A stretch of DNA of 64,000 nt from Pseudomonas sp. 30_B (GTDB taxonomy: Bacteria; Pseudomonadota; Gammaproteobacteria; Pseudomonadales; Pseudomonadaceae), in assembly GCF_017491605.1 (NCBI RefSeq), contig NZ_JAFGYY010000014.1, positions 62,001 to 126,000 on the forward strand, written 5' to 3'. This document shows positions 18,179-26,194 of the stretch, piece by piece; positions within the stretch are counted from its first letter, which is position 1; every line of letters begins with the position of its first letter. Under the pieces are notes generated by a model. That model saw nothing but the letters and a program-made list of their open reading frames with translations. It was not told the origin of the DNA and did not search any database. The position numbers and the translations under genes were made by a program.

Positions 18179-19525
18179 TCAGTGATGCCCGCAGAGGGCA
18201 TCCCGGCCATGTTCGCCAAGGATGTTGAACAGGATGTTCAGCACCACGGCCCAGATCGACGTCATGGCGATGCCGCTATGGGTGATCGGCTCCATCCACT
18301 GGGGCAGGGCGGCGAAGAAGTCCGGTCGCACCACCGGCACCATGCCCATGCCGATGCTCACCGCCACCAGCAACTGGTTGCGGCGGTCGACGATGTCCGC
18401 TTCGTGAAGGATGCGGATGCCACTGGCGGCGACCATGCCGAACATGGCGATACCTGCGCCACCCAGTACGGCCGGCGGAATCGAGGCGACCACGAAGGCG
18501 GCCTTGGGCAGCAGGCTCAGGATGATCAGGAATACTGCGGCGGCAGCGGTGACGTAGCGGCTGCGCACGCCGGTCATCTGCACCAGGCCGATGTTCTGGG
18601 CGAACGAGGAGTGGGTGAAGGTGTTCATGAAACCGGCGAAGAACGACGCGCTGGCATCGCACAGAAGGCCGCGGCGCAGGCGGTTGGGGCAGATCTCGGT
18701 CTCGGTGACCTTGCCCAGGGCGAGGAACATGCCGGTGGACTCGACGAAGATGATCACCACCACCAGGCACATGGAGAGCACGGGTGCCAGGTGGAACTCC
18801 GGTACGCCGAAGTGCAGCGGGGTGACCACGTCGAACCAGGGGCGCTGTTCCATGCCGTCCAGGCTGACCATGCCCATGCTGGCGCCGATGATGTAGCCCA
18901 GCAGCATGCCGATCAGCACCGAAACGTTGACCCAGAAGCCTTTCAGGAAACGGTTGATCAGCAGGATGACGGCCAGCACGAAGGAGGACAGGGCGAGGTA
19001 TTCGACGGCGCCGAAGTTGGCCGCGCCTTCGCCGCCACCGGCCCAGTTGATCGCCACTGGGAACAGGCACATGCCGATCGAGGTGATCACGGTGCCGGTC
19101 ACCAGCGGTGGGAAGAAACGCACGATGCGGCTCATGAAGGGCGCAATGAGCATGCCGAAGAAGCCCCCGGCGATGGTGGCGCCGAAGATGCCGTTGAGGC
19201 CCACGCCGGGCATGCCGGCCATGGCGACCATGCTGCCGACGGCGGCGAAGCTGGCGCCCATCATCACCGGCATGCGAATACCCACCGGGCCGATGCCCAG
19301 CGATTGCACGAGCGTGGCGATACCGGCGACCAGCAGGTCGGCGTTGATCAGGAAGGCGATTTCTTCACGGGAGAGACCGGCGGCCTGGCCGACGATCAGG
19401 GGGACGGCAACGGCGCCGCCATACATCAGGAGAACGTGCTGGAACCCGACCAGCAGCAGCTGCAGCAAGGGCAGACGCTGATCGACAGGCGAGCCGGGAA
19501 TGCGGCGTTCAGATACCACGGACAT
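18179..19525 (-). CDS. NCS2-family urate/xanthine permease
   Basis: This 448-residue inner-membrane symporter has about 12-14 hydrophobic segments. Family markers are the early GFQHVLLMYGGAVAVPLIV with its QH motif and the substrate-site signature QNIGLVQMTGVRSRYV. The sequence is closest in pattern to xanthine/uric-acid permeases (UacT/PbuX type) rather than uracil carriers. It is next to puuD and has a TTGTATACAA palindrome 150 bases upstream of its ATG, so it probably imports urate or xanthine for the catabolic genes here. GAGGTG precedes the start. Confidence 0.88.
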   Translation of the reverse strand: MSVVSERRIPGSPVDQRLPLLQLLLVGFQHVLLMYGGAVAVPLIVGQAAGLSREEIAFLINADLLVAGIATLVQSLGIGPVGIRMPVMMGASFAAVGSMVAMAGMPGVGLNGIFGATIAGGFFGMLIAPFMSRIVRFFPPLVTGTVITSIGMCLFPVAINWAGGGEGAANFGAVEYLALSSFVLAVILLINRFLKGFWVNVSVLIGMLLGYIIGASMGMVSLDGMEQRPWFDVVTPLHFGVPEFHLAPVLSMCLVVVIIFVESTGMFLALGKVTETEICPNRLRRGLLCDASASFFAGFMNTFTHSSFAQNIGLVQMTGVRSRYVTAAAAVFLIILSLLPKAAFVVASIPPAVLGGAGIAMFGMVAASGIRILHEADIVDRRNQLLVAVSIGMGMVPVVRPDFFAALPQWMEPITHSGIAMTSIWAVVLNILFNILGEHGRDALCGHH

Positions 19526-19674
19526 GCAACACCTCGGTTTTTATTGTTGTCAGTCACAGGCTGCCGGACGGGCGCGGCAGCCGGGAGATACTGGCCATCA
19601 TTCACCCCCGGGGCCGAGCGGGTGAAGCGGTGCGGGACTTTATACTTGCGATATGTATTAGGTTCAATCGATTT

Positions 19675-19684
19675 TTGTATACAA
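19675..19684. promoter_or_regulatory. TTGTATACAA palindrome upstream of the NCS2 permease
   Basis: This perfect 10-bp palindrome is in an AT-rich stretch (ATTTTTGTATACAACTC). The same motif recurs at 23448 and 23641, with one- or two-base variants at 27679 and 27840, all in control regions of purine genes. It is the likely operator of the GntR protein encoded at 27940. Confidence 0.65.
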
Positions 19685-19913
19685 CTCGTCGGTCACGTTT
19701 CGTCTCGACGGTGTCGGAAGGCTCTAGGTCGCATGTGTACTGGCCTGTAGGAAAATGTAGCCATACGTCGAATGGACTACATTTTTGTTGCGTTTGTGCC
19801 GGTGGAAAGCAATTGCGGACGGAGTCCGCTCCTACGCAAATGCGTGAACCTGGTGTAGGAGTGGACTCCGATCTGATGCATGCGCCGAGGTGGGCGGAAG
19901 GCCTTTCGCGGGC

Positions 19914-19944
19914 ATAAAAAAACCGCACCCGAAGGTGCGGTTCT
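19914..19944 (-). terminator. Terminator of puuD (end of puuE-uraD-allA-puuD)
   Basis: On the minus strand AACCGCACC-TTCG-GGTGCGGTT is followed by seven T residues. The UUCG tetraloop makes a very stable hairpin. It lies 20 bases after the puuD stop. Confidence 0.9.
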
Positions 19945-19962
19945 TCTGGCCGTGCCGCAGGC

Positions 19963-21294
19963 TCAATTAACCTGGGCACCCTTGGCGATCCAGTCGCCAA
20001 CGAGCTTGCGCTCTTCCGGGGTCATCTGGGTGATGTTGCCCAGCGGCATGACCTGCGAGGCTACGGCCTGCGCCTGGATGCGCGGGGCGAGCTGCTGGAT
20101 CTGCTGCGGGGTATCGAACATCACGCCAGCCGGAGCGGTGCTGAACATGTTGCTGGTCGGCTTGGCCGAGTGGCAGACGGCGCAGCGTTCCTGGATCACG
20201 TGATGCACCTTGTCGAAACCAGCGTCGCTGCCAGCTGCAGAGGCTTGTGCCTGTGCCGGGGCTTCAGCCGCGGCGGGCTTGGCTGCTTCTTCCTTGGCGC
20301 GCTCGGCCGGGGTCTTGCCGCCGATGGCGGTTTCCGGCAGCGGCTGGTACTCCACCTTGGCAGGCTGGGCGCTGGCGGCGCTGTCGCTGCTGGGGAAGTT
20401 CGGGCCGGTGACGAAGGCCAGGGCGATCATGCCGACAGCGCCGGCGGGCAGGGCCCAGGCCATGCCGTTGCCTTCGTGGCGGGTGTTGAAGTAGTGACGC
20501 ACGATCACTGCCAGGCCCGCGATGCACGCCAGGATCAGCCAGTTGTAGTGGCTGCCGTAGGTGCTCGGGAAGTGGTTGCTGATCATGATGAACAGCACCG
20601 GCAGGGTGAAGTAGTTGTTGTGGCGCGAACGCAGCAGACCCTTGGCCGGCAGCACCGAATCGGGCTCGCGGTTTTCCTCGATGGCCTTAACCAGCGCGCG
20701 CTGAGCCGGCATGATCACGCGGAATACGTTACCCACCATGATGGTGCCGATGATGGCGCCGACGTGCAGGTACGCACCGCGGCCGCTGAACACCTGGCTC
20801 AGCAGGTAGGCGGCGAGGACGATCAGGGCGAACAGGATGGCGCCGAGCAGGGCAGGGGTCTTGCCCAGCGGGGAGTCGCACAGGGTGCTGTAGATGAACC
20901 AGCCTGCGACCAGCGAGCCGATGCCGATGGCGATGGCGGCGGCCGGAGCCAGGTCACTGCCCGGAGCGATCAGATACAGGGTCGGGTTCAGGTAGAACAC
21001 GATGGTCAGCAGGCAGACGCCCGACAGCCAGGTGGAGTAGGCCTCCCATTTGAACCAGTGCAGGTTGTCCGGCATTTTCGGCGGGGCGAGCTTGTACTTC
21101 TCCAGGTGGTAGATGCCGCCACCGTGGATCGCCCAGAGATCACCGGAGAGGCCCTCGCGCGGGTTGGCGCGGTTCAGGTTGTTCTCCAGCCAGACGAAGT
21201 AGAACGAGGCACCGATCCAGGCGATGCCGACGATCATGTGTACCCAGCGAACCAGCAGGTTCGCCCATTCGATGAGATGTGCTTCCACTGTCAT
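19963..21294 (-). CDS. puuD: Membrane-bound urate hydroxylase PuuD with cytochrome c domain
   Basis: This 443-residue inner-membrane protein oxidises urate to 5-hydroxyisourate and passes electrons to a C-terminal cytochrome c. About eight membrane helices occupy the first 300 residues (starting MTVEAHLIEWANLLVRWVHM). A Pro/Ala linker follows, then a cytochrome c domain with the heme motif CAVCH near residue 375 and a possible Met ligand in VMPLGNITQM. It replaces soluble cofactor-free uricase. It is the last gene after puuE-uraD-allA and is followed by a UUCG-loop terminator. Confidence 0.92.
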   Translation of the reverse strand: MTVEAHLIEWANLLVRWVHMIVGIAWIGASFYFVWLENNLNRANPREGLSGDLWAIHGGGIYHLEKYKLAPPKMPDNLHWFKWEAYSTWLSGVCLLTIVFYLNPTLYLIAPGSDLAPAAAIAIGIGSLVAGWFIYSTLCDSPLGKTPALLGAILFALIVLAAYLLSQVFSGRGAYLHVGAIIGTIMVGNVFRVIMPAQRALVKAIEENREPDSVLPAKGLLRSRHNNYFTLPVLFIMISNHFPSTYGSHYNWLILACIAGLAVIVRHYFNTRHEGNGMAWALPAGAVGMIALAFVTGPNFPSSDSAASAQPAKVEYQPLPETAIGGKTPAERAKEEAAKPAAAEAPAQAQASAAGSDAGFDKVHHVIQERCAVCHSAKPTSNMFSTAPAGVMFDTPQQIQQLAPRIQAQAVASQVMPLGNITQMTPEERKLVGDWIAKGAQVN

Positions 21295-21340
21295 TACCTC
21301 TTGCCCGGACGCCGCTTTCGCGGTGCATGGGCCTCTCTTA

Positions 21341-21847
21341 TTAGTTTAGTTGGGGGTCGAGGAGGAGCTGTTCGTCCTCGGTGAAGAAATGCTCGTCGCA
21401 GTTGTTGCCAGAACCGCTGCGATCGACCACCAGGAAGTCATCCCGCTTTTCGATCGTCAGCACCGGGTGGTGCCAGACGCCGCGGTGGTAATTGACGCCC
21501 TGCTTGCCGTTGGACAGGAAAGCGCGGACGAGGCCCGATACAGGTACATCGCCAACTGGCGCGACCACGATCAGAAAGGGGTTGCCGAGCAGCGGAATGA
21601 ACGCCTGGCTGCCCAGCGGATGGCGCTCCAGCATGCGGATGCGCAAGGGCATCTCCAGGGATTCGGCGCTGAAGATGCTGATGATCGCCTTGTCATCGGG
21701 CTGCGCCGTTTCGACGGTGGCGAGCTTGTGATAACGGCGGGTGGAGCCGTTGTTGATCATGAAGAAATCGCTGCCTTCGGTTTCGATGACATCACCGAAC
21801 GGTGCGAAGGCTTCCTTGGTCAACGGCTCGATCTTCAGGGTACGCAT
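21341..21847 (-). CDS. allA: Ureidoglycolate lyase
   Basis: This 168-residue cupin-like enzyme splits ureidoglycolate to glyoxylate and urea. Family motifs are PLTKEAFAPFGDVIE at the start, MLERHPLGSQAFIPL, and GVNYHRGVWHHPVL with its metal-binding His residues. The length is as expected (about 160-170). It lies between uraD and puuD, 46 bases before puuD. The allantoicase gene that should supply its substrate is not beside it. Confidence 0.93.
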   Translation of the reverse strand: MRTLKIEPLTKEAFAPFGDVIETEGSDFFMINNGSTRRYHKLATVETAQPDDKAIISIFSAESLEMPLRIRMLERHPLGSQAFIPLLGNPFLIVVAPVGDVPVSGLVRAFLSNGKQGVNYHRGVWHHPVLTIEKRDDFLVVDRSGSGNNCDEHFFTEDEQLLLDPQLN

Positions 21848-21928
21848 GGCTGGCCTACTTATTCGTTGTTCGCATGGATCCCTTCACCTTGATTGCGTCG
21901 CAGGGAAGGGGTGTGAAGGTCCGCTCGC

Positions 21929-22444
21929 TCAGAGCTGCTGCAGGCGGAACATCGCGATCTTGTTGATCTCCGCCAGGGCGGTCTGGAATTCCTGCTCCGG
22001 CGTGTTGTGGATGCGCTCTTCGAACGCAGCCAGGATCTGGTGGCGATTGCTGCCCTTCACCGCCTTGATGAAGGGGAAGCCGAACTTGGCCTTGTAGGCG
22101 TCGTTGAGTTCGGTGAAGCGGGTGAACTCCTCGGCGGTGCAATCCTGGATGCCGGCCCCGGCCTGTTCGGCGGTGCTGGATGCGGTCAGCTCGCCACGGA
22201 TGGCGGCCTTGCCGGCGAGGTCCGGGTGCGCGTTGATCAGGGCCAGCTGCGCGTCGTGGCTGGCGGACAGGAGGATGTCGGCCATGCGCTGCTGCAGCAG
22301 TTCGATGTCGTTCAGGCTGTCGTCGACGCCCAGGTCATAGGCCTTTTCGGCAACCCACGGGGAGTGCTCGTAGATATCGGCGAAGGCAGCGACGAAGGCA
22401 GCGCGGTCGAGGCTGGCCGGAGTCAGGGTCTGGAAGCGGCTCAT
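21929..22444 (-). CDS. uraD: OHCU decarboxylase UraD
   Basis: This 171-residue enzyme converts 2-oxo-4-hydroxy-4-carboxy-5-ureidoimidazoline to S-allantoin. The catalytic His is in LINAHPDLAGKAA, and the family pattern FTELNDAYKAKFGFPFI and the tail of ALAEINKIAMFRLQQL are present. The ATG at 22444 overlaps the puuE stop by 4 bases, so translation is coupled. An 81-base gap separates it from allA, where P. aeruginosa (from memory) carries alc. Confidence 0.93.
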   Translation of the reverse strand: MSRFQTLTPASLDRAAFVAAFADIYEHSPWVAEKAYDLGVDDSLNDIELLQQRMADILLSASHDAQLALINAHPDLAGKAAIRGELTASSTAEQAGAGIQDCTAEEFTRFTELNDAYKAKFGFPFIKAVKGSNRHQILAAFEERIHNTPEQEFQTALAEINKIAMFRLQQL

Positions 22445-23376
22445 GCCTTGTTCTCCTGGGCTTTGAACGGATGTTTTTCGTGCCAGTGTTTGGCGATGTC
22501 GACGCGGCGGGTGATCCACACCTTCTCGTGGCCCTTCACGTACTGGATGAAGCGTTCCAGCGAGGCCATGCGTGCCGGACGACCGAGCAGGCGGCAATGC
22601 ATGCCGATGGAGAGCATCTTCGGCGCGCCTTCGGCACCTTCGGCGTAGAGCACGTCGAACGCGTCCTTGAGGTATTCGAAGAAGTCGTCGCCCTTGTTGA
22701 AGCCCTGGACCTGGGTGAAGCGCATGTCGTTGGTGTCCAGGGTGTAGGGGATCACCAGGTGCGGCTTCTCGGCGGTGCTCGCCGGGTCCCAGTAGGGCAG
22801 GTCGTCATCGTAGGTGTCGGAGTCGTAGAGGAAGTTGCCTTCCTCGCGCACGATGCGGCGGGTGTTCGGGCCCAGGCGTCCGGTGTACCAGCCCTGCGGG
22901 CGCTGGCCGGTCAGCTCGGTGAGGATGCGGATGGCTTCGAGCATGTGCTCGCGCTCCTGCGCCTCGTCCATGTACTGATAGTCGATCCAGCGGTAGCCGT
23001 GGCTGCAGATCTCGTGGCCGTCGGCGACCATCTGGCGGATCGCCTCGGGGTGGCGCTGGGCGGCCATGGCCACGGCGAAGATGGTCATCGGCAGGTCGTA
23101 CTTCTTGAACAGCTTGAGCAAGCGCCATACGCCCGCGCGGCTACCGTACTCGTACAGTGATTCCATGCACATGTTGCGCTCGCCCTTGAGCGGCTGTGCG
23201 GCCACCATCTCGGAGAGGAAGGCCTCGGACTCCTTGTCTCCGTGCAGGATGCAACGCTCGCCGCCTTCCTCGTAGTTGAGGACGAAGGACAGGGCGATGC
23301 GGGCATCGTTCGGCCATTGGGGGTGGGGAATGTTGTTGCCGTAACCGATCAGGTCGCGTGGGTAGTCGGCGCTCAC
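22441..23376 (-). CDS. puuE: Allantoinase PuuE (polysaccharide-deacetylase type)
   Basis: This 311-residue enzyme opens the allantoin ring to allantoate. It belongs to the NodB-like fold: LSFVLNYEEGGER, FAVAMAAQRHPEAI, HEICSHGYRWIDYQYM and the C-terminal SIGMHCRLLGRPAR. The start is a GTG at 23376 with AAGGAACA upstream; it yields MSADYPRDLIGYG, the usual N-terminus. An in-frame upstream ATG is rejected because it would overlap the TTGTATACAA operator at 23448-23457. It is the first gene of puuE-uraD-allA-puuD. Confidence 0.92.
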   Translation of the reverse strand: MSADYPRDLIGYGNNIPHPQWPNDARIALSFVLNYEEGGERCILHGDKESEAFLSEMVAAQPLKGERNMCMESLYEYGSRAGVWRLLKLFKKYDLPMTIFAVAMAAQRHPEAIRQMVADGHEICSHGYRWIDYQYMDEAQEREHMLEAIRILTELTGQRPQGWYTGRLGPNTRRIVREEGNFLYDSDTYDDDLPYWDPASTAEKPHLVIPYTLDTNDMRFTQVQGFNKGDDFFEYLKDAFDVLYAEGAEGAPKMLSIGMHCRLLGRPARMASLERFIQYVKGHEKVWITRRVDIAKHWHEKHPFKAQENKA

Positions 23377-23447
23377 TGCAGTGTTCCTTCTTGTGGTTGG
23401 CGGTCTGCGCGGAGTCGATGGACCAGGCGCTGCCGATGATGGGTGCA

Positions 23448-23457
23448 TTGTATACAA
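23448..23457. promoter_or_regulatory. TTGTATACAA palindrome upstream of puuE
   Basis: This perfect palindrome lies 72 bases upstream of the puuE GTG, within ATTGTATACAAAATG. A degenerate second copy, TGTAAATACAA, follows about 20 bases away (near 23474). It is a probable operator for the purine regulon. Confidence 0.65.
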
Positions 23458-23640
23458 AATGTTTGGTGATCTGTAAATACAATCTGCACAACAGTCGTTT
23501 CACTTTCCTATAGATGCACGAATCGCCGGGGTAACCCCGTCTGACCGCGTCTTTCGGTGTCTGCAGCCCGGTCGGCAGGCGTCTGGCGCTCGTGTACAGG
23601 GGTTGCCGAGAGATGGCTTTTGCAAGGATGGATCACTTTT

Positions 23641-23650
23641 TTGTATACAA
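23641..23650. promoter_or_regulatory. TTGTATACAA palindrome upstream of uraH
   Basis: This perfect copy, in TTTTTTGTATACAATTG, lies 137 bases upstream of the uraH ATG on the other side of the 410-base puuE-uraH divergent region. The two copies, about 190 bases apart, could serve the two promoters separately. Confidence 0.65.
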
Positions 23651-23786
23651 TTGATCGCGTTGCTGGGTATATTCGGTTCCGCGCAAACGCACTTGCCGGC
23701 TGTCCGTGCGACAGCCCGCCGAATTCGAATCAACAAGACAGAGGAGGAAGGTGTCCGCCGGCGACGCCGGAGACATCGAGAAGCCC

Positions 23787-24140
23787 ATGGGACGCTTGAC
23801 CACTCACGTACTGGATTCCGCCCACGGCTGCCCCGGCCATGGCATCAAGATCGAGCTGTACCGCGTCGAAGGCCAGCAGCTGGAGCTGATCGCCACCCGC
23901 GTGACCAATGATGACGGCCGTTGCGACGAGCCGCTGCTGCAGGGCGAGGACTTCCGCGCCGGCGTCTACCAGCTACTGTTCAACGCCGGCGACTACTACC
24001 GCGCCCGTGGTGTCGAGCTGCCCAAGCCGGCATTCCTCGACCAGGTCGTGCTGCGTTTCGGCATCGCCTCCGAAGCCGACCATTACCACGTGCCGCTGCT
24101 GATTTCCCCCTACAGCTACTCCACTTATCGCGGTAGCTAG
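23787..24140 (+). CDS. uraH: 5-Hydroxyisourate hydrolase (transthyretin-like)
   Basis: This 117-residue enzyme hydrolyses 5-hydroxyisourate, the product of PuuD, to OHCU. It begins GRLTTHVLDSAHGCPG, with the active-site His, and ends in the family signature HVPLLISPYSYSTYRGS. No signal peptide is seen at the chosen ATG (23787), so it acts in the cytoplasm. It is divergent from the puuE operon and has its own terminator. Confidence 0.95.
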   Translation: MGRLTTHVLDSAHGCPGHGIKIELYRVEGQQLELIATRVTNDDGRCDEPLLQGEDFRAGVYQLLFNAGDYYRARGVELPKPAFLDQVVLRFGIASEADHYHVPLLISPYSYSTYRGS

Positions 24141-24182
24141 TCGTTCGAAAGACCTTCCCGGACTCTTCGTGGAGTCTTCCTC

Positions 24183-24211
24183 AGCCCGCCCACACTGCGG
24201 GCTTTTTTTTG
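24183..24211 (+). terminator. Terminator of uraH
   Basis: AGCCCGC and GCGGGCT form a 7-bp stem with a short loop, followed by eight or more T residues, 42 bases after the uraH stop. Confidence 0.88.
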
Positions 24212-24302
24212 CCCGCCGTTTAGGGAAATGCGTAGGAATCCCGGGCGTACTGAGAGTAATTGGACTAGAAGGAGTGGGGAAAAATCTGTTTCGAGGAGTG
24301 GT

Positions 24303-26096
24303 ATGAGCAGGATTCTTATCGTCGATGAGCAACCGGTGACCCGTCATGCGCTGCGGCTGATGATGGAGGCCGACCGGCACGAGGTGGTCGGCGAGGCGGA
24401 CAACGGCCCCGATGCCTTGCTCCAGGTGCGCCAGTGCAAGCCGGACCTGATGATCCTCGAGCTGTCGATTCCGCGCCTGGGTGGGCTGGAAGTCCTGCAG
24501 CGCCTGGTGGCGCAGGAATCGCCGGTGAAGGTGCTGGTACTGACCTCGCAGGACTCCGAATACTTCGCCGGGCGCTGCCTGACTGCCGGCGCGGCCGGCT
24601 TCGTCAGCAAGCAGGAAGACCCGCAGGCCGTCCGCGAAGCGGTGCGCGCCATCGCCCAGGGCCACAGCTATTTCCCCAGTCATGCGTTGGGTAGCGTCAG
24701 TGCGGCCGAAGAGGCGGGGCATGGCGAGCTGATCAAGGGGCTGTCGGTGCGCGAGTTGAGCGTCCTGCAACTGCTGGCCCGAGGCCTGAGCAACATCGCC
24801 ATCGCCGACCAGTTGGCGATCAGCGACAAGACGGTGAGCACCTACAAGGTGCGCCTGATGCAGAAGCTGCATGCCAAGTCGCTGGTGGAGCTGATCGATA
24901 TCGGCCGCCGGCATGGTCTGGTCGAGGGTGGCGCAAAGGATGAGGAGGCGCAGGCGCCGGGGTTTGGCGAGGAAGAGCGCGTCGAGTTCGATCTGCTGCG
25001 CAGCATGCTGGAGGCGCTGCCGCACCCGATCAGCCTGCGTGGCCTGGACGGTCGGATCCGTTATTGCAACAAGGCCGCCTACACCATCCCCGGCAAAACC
25101 CGGGAGGAAGTGATCGGCAGCACCCTGGCTGACATGGGAGTCTTCGCCAACAGCCATGAAGGCAAGATGCTTGGGGAGCGGTTTCTTGCCGTCATTGGTC
25201 GTGGCGAGCCGATCGATAAGGATGTGGAGTTCCAGACGAGCAATGGGCGACGGGTCGTGCACTTCTGGTCGCGCCCCTACCACAGCAGTCAAGGAGAGTT
25301 GGTTGGCGCCATCACAGGTGCTGTGGACATCTCCCAGCGCGACGACCTGATTCGCATGCTGCGAAACACGAATGCGCGCGTAGAGTCGATCAGTCGGGGC
25401 AAGAGCCAGTTTCTTGCCAGCATGGGCAGTGAACTGCAGGGGCCATTGCAGAATATTATGGCAATGCTCGATCTGGCCCTGAATCAAGGTGACCCGGAGC
25501 GTCGGCGCGAGCCTTTGACGGTGGCGCGCACATTGACCGAGAACCTTCTGCACATGCTGGGTGATCTGCAGATGCTCAGCCGCGCGGAGTCGGGCCGGCT
25601 GCAACTGACTCCGGAAGTCGTCGACCTGCGCGTACTGCTGGAGCAGACGCTGGAGAGTGTGCGTGAGCCAGCCGAGGCCAAGGGCTTGGCGTTGGAGGCC
25701 GACTTCAAGCTGGCTTTGCATGATCGCGTCTGGTGCGATCCCCAGCCGCTGCGACTGGCCCTGGGCAACCTGCTGGACAACGCTCTGAAGTTCACCGCAC
25801 AGGGGCGGATCCTGTTGCGTCTTCAGGCGCGAGGACAGGGGCAGGGCATGGTCGGTGTCCGGATCGACGTGGTTGACACGGGGGTCGGTATTGCATTGGA
25901 AGACCAGCCCGGACTGTTCGATCCCTTCACCCAACCGTTGGACGGCCAGCAGATTCGACGGGGTGGGAGCAGTCTGGGGTTGGCGCTGTCGCGCAAGCTG
26001 ATCTGGGCAATGGGGGGCGAGCTCGATGTCAGCAGCAGCCCGGGCGTTGGCAGCGAATTCAGCATTCAGCTGGAATTGCCTGCCGCCGACGCGTGA
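24303..26096 (+). CDS. Atypical REC-LuxR-PAS-histidine-kinase-like fusion lacking both phospho-acceptors
   Basis: This 597-residue protein has an unusual order: receiver (1-125), LuxR/NarL helix-turn-helix (about 143-205), PAS (about 226-345), HisKA-like (about 360-430) and HATPase (about 480-595). In the receiver the phospho-Asp is Glu53 (LMILELSIP), while D8/E9, T81 and K103 remain. In the H box, KSQFLASMGSELQGPL, the His is Ser376. ATP-site motifs are kept: NLLDNALKFT, DVVDTGVGI, SLGLALSRKL. GAGGAG precedes the ATG. It is a stand-alone gene between terminators in the purine island. The function is unknown; a constitutively active, ATP- or PAS-ligand-gated DNA-binding protein is my inference. 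Confidence 0.85.
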   Translation: MSRILIVDEQPVTRHALRLMMEADRHEVVGEADNGPDALLQVRQCKPDLMILELSIPRLGGLEVLQRLVAQESPVKVLVLTSQDSEYFAGRCLTAGAAGFVSKQEDPQAVREAVRAIAQGHSYFPSHALGSVSAAEEAGHGELIKGLSVRELSVLQLLARGLSNIAIADQLAISDKTVSTYKVRLMQKLHAKSLVELIDIGRRHGLVEGGAKDEEAQAPGFGEEERVEFDLLRSMLEALPHPISLRGLDGRIRYCNKAAYTIPGKTREEVIGSTLADMGVFANSHEGKMLGERFLAVIGRGEPIDKDVEFQTSNGRRVVHFWSRPYHSSQGELVGAITGAVDISQRDDLIRMLRNTNARVESISRGKSQFLASMGSELQGPLQNIMAMLDLALNQGDPERRREPLTVARTLTENLLHMLGDLQMLSRAESGRLQLTPEVVDLRVLLEQTLESVREPAEAKGLALEADFKLALHDRVWCDPQPLRLALGNLLDNALKFTAQGRILLRLQARGQGQGMVGVRIDVVDTGVGIALEDQPGLFDPFTQPLDGQQIRRGGSSLGLALSRKLIWAMGGELDVSSSPGVGSEFSIQLELPAADA

Positions 26097-26145
26097 GAGG
26101 CAGCCAGCACATTCTTGTCGGTCTCCCAGCGGCCGATGGAAACGA

Positions 26146-26176
26146 AAGGCCCCGGCGATGCCGGGGCCTTGTTTTT
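26146..26176. terminator. Terminator between the REC-LuxR-kinase gene and the convergent permease
   Basis: AAGGCCCCGGC-GAT-GCCGGGGCCTT forms an 11-bp stem followed by GTTTTT. The two flanking genes converge here. Confidence 0.9.
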
Positions 26177-26194
26177 ACAGCTTGCGCAGCCTGA

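Larger units (their letters stand above)
19526..19962. other. puuD-permease spacer with palindrome, hairpin and REP arms
   Basis: This 437-base spacer has no gene. It contains the TTGTATACAA operator, an AT-rich inverted repeat at 19752-19785 (AAAATGTAG...CTACATTTT), two REP arms at 19812-19836 and 19854-19873, and the puuD terminator at 19914-19944. Confidence 0.7.
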
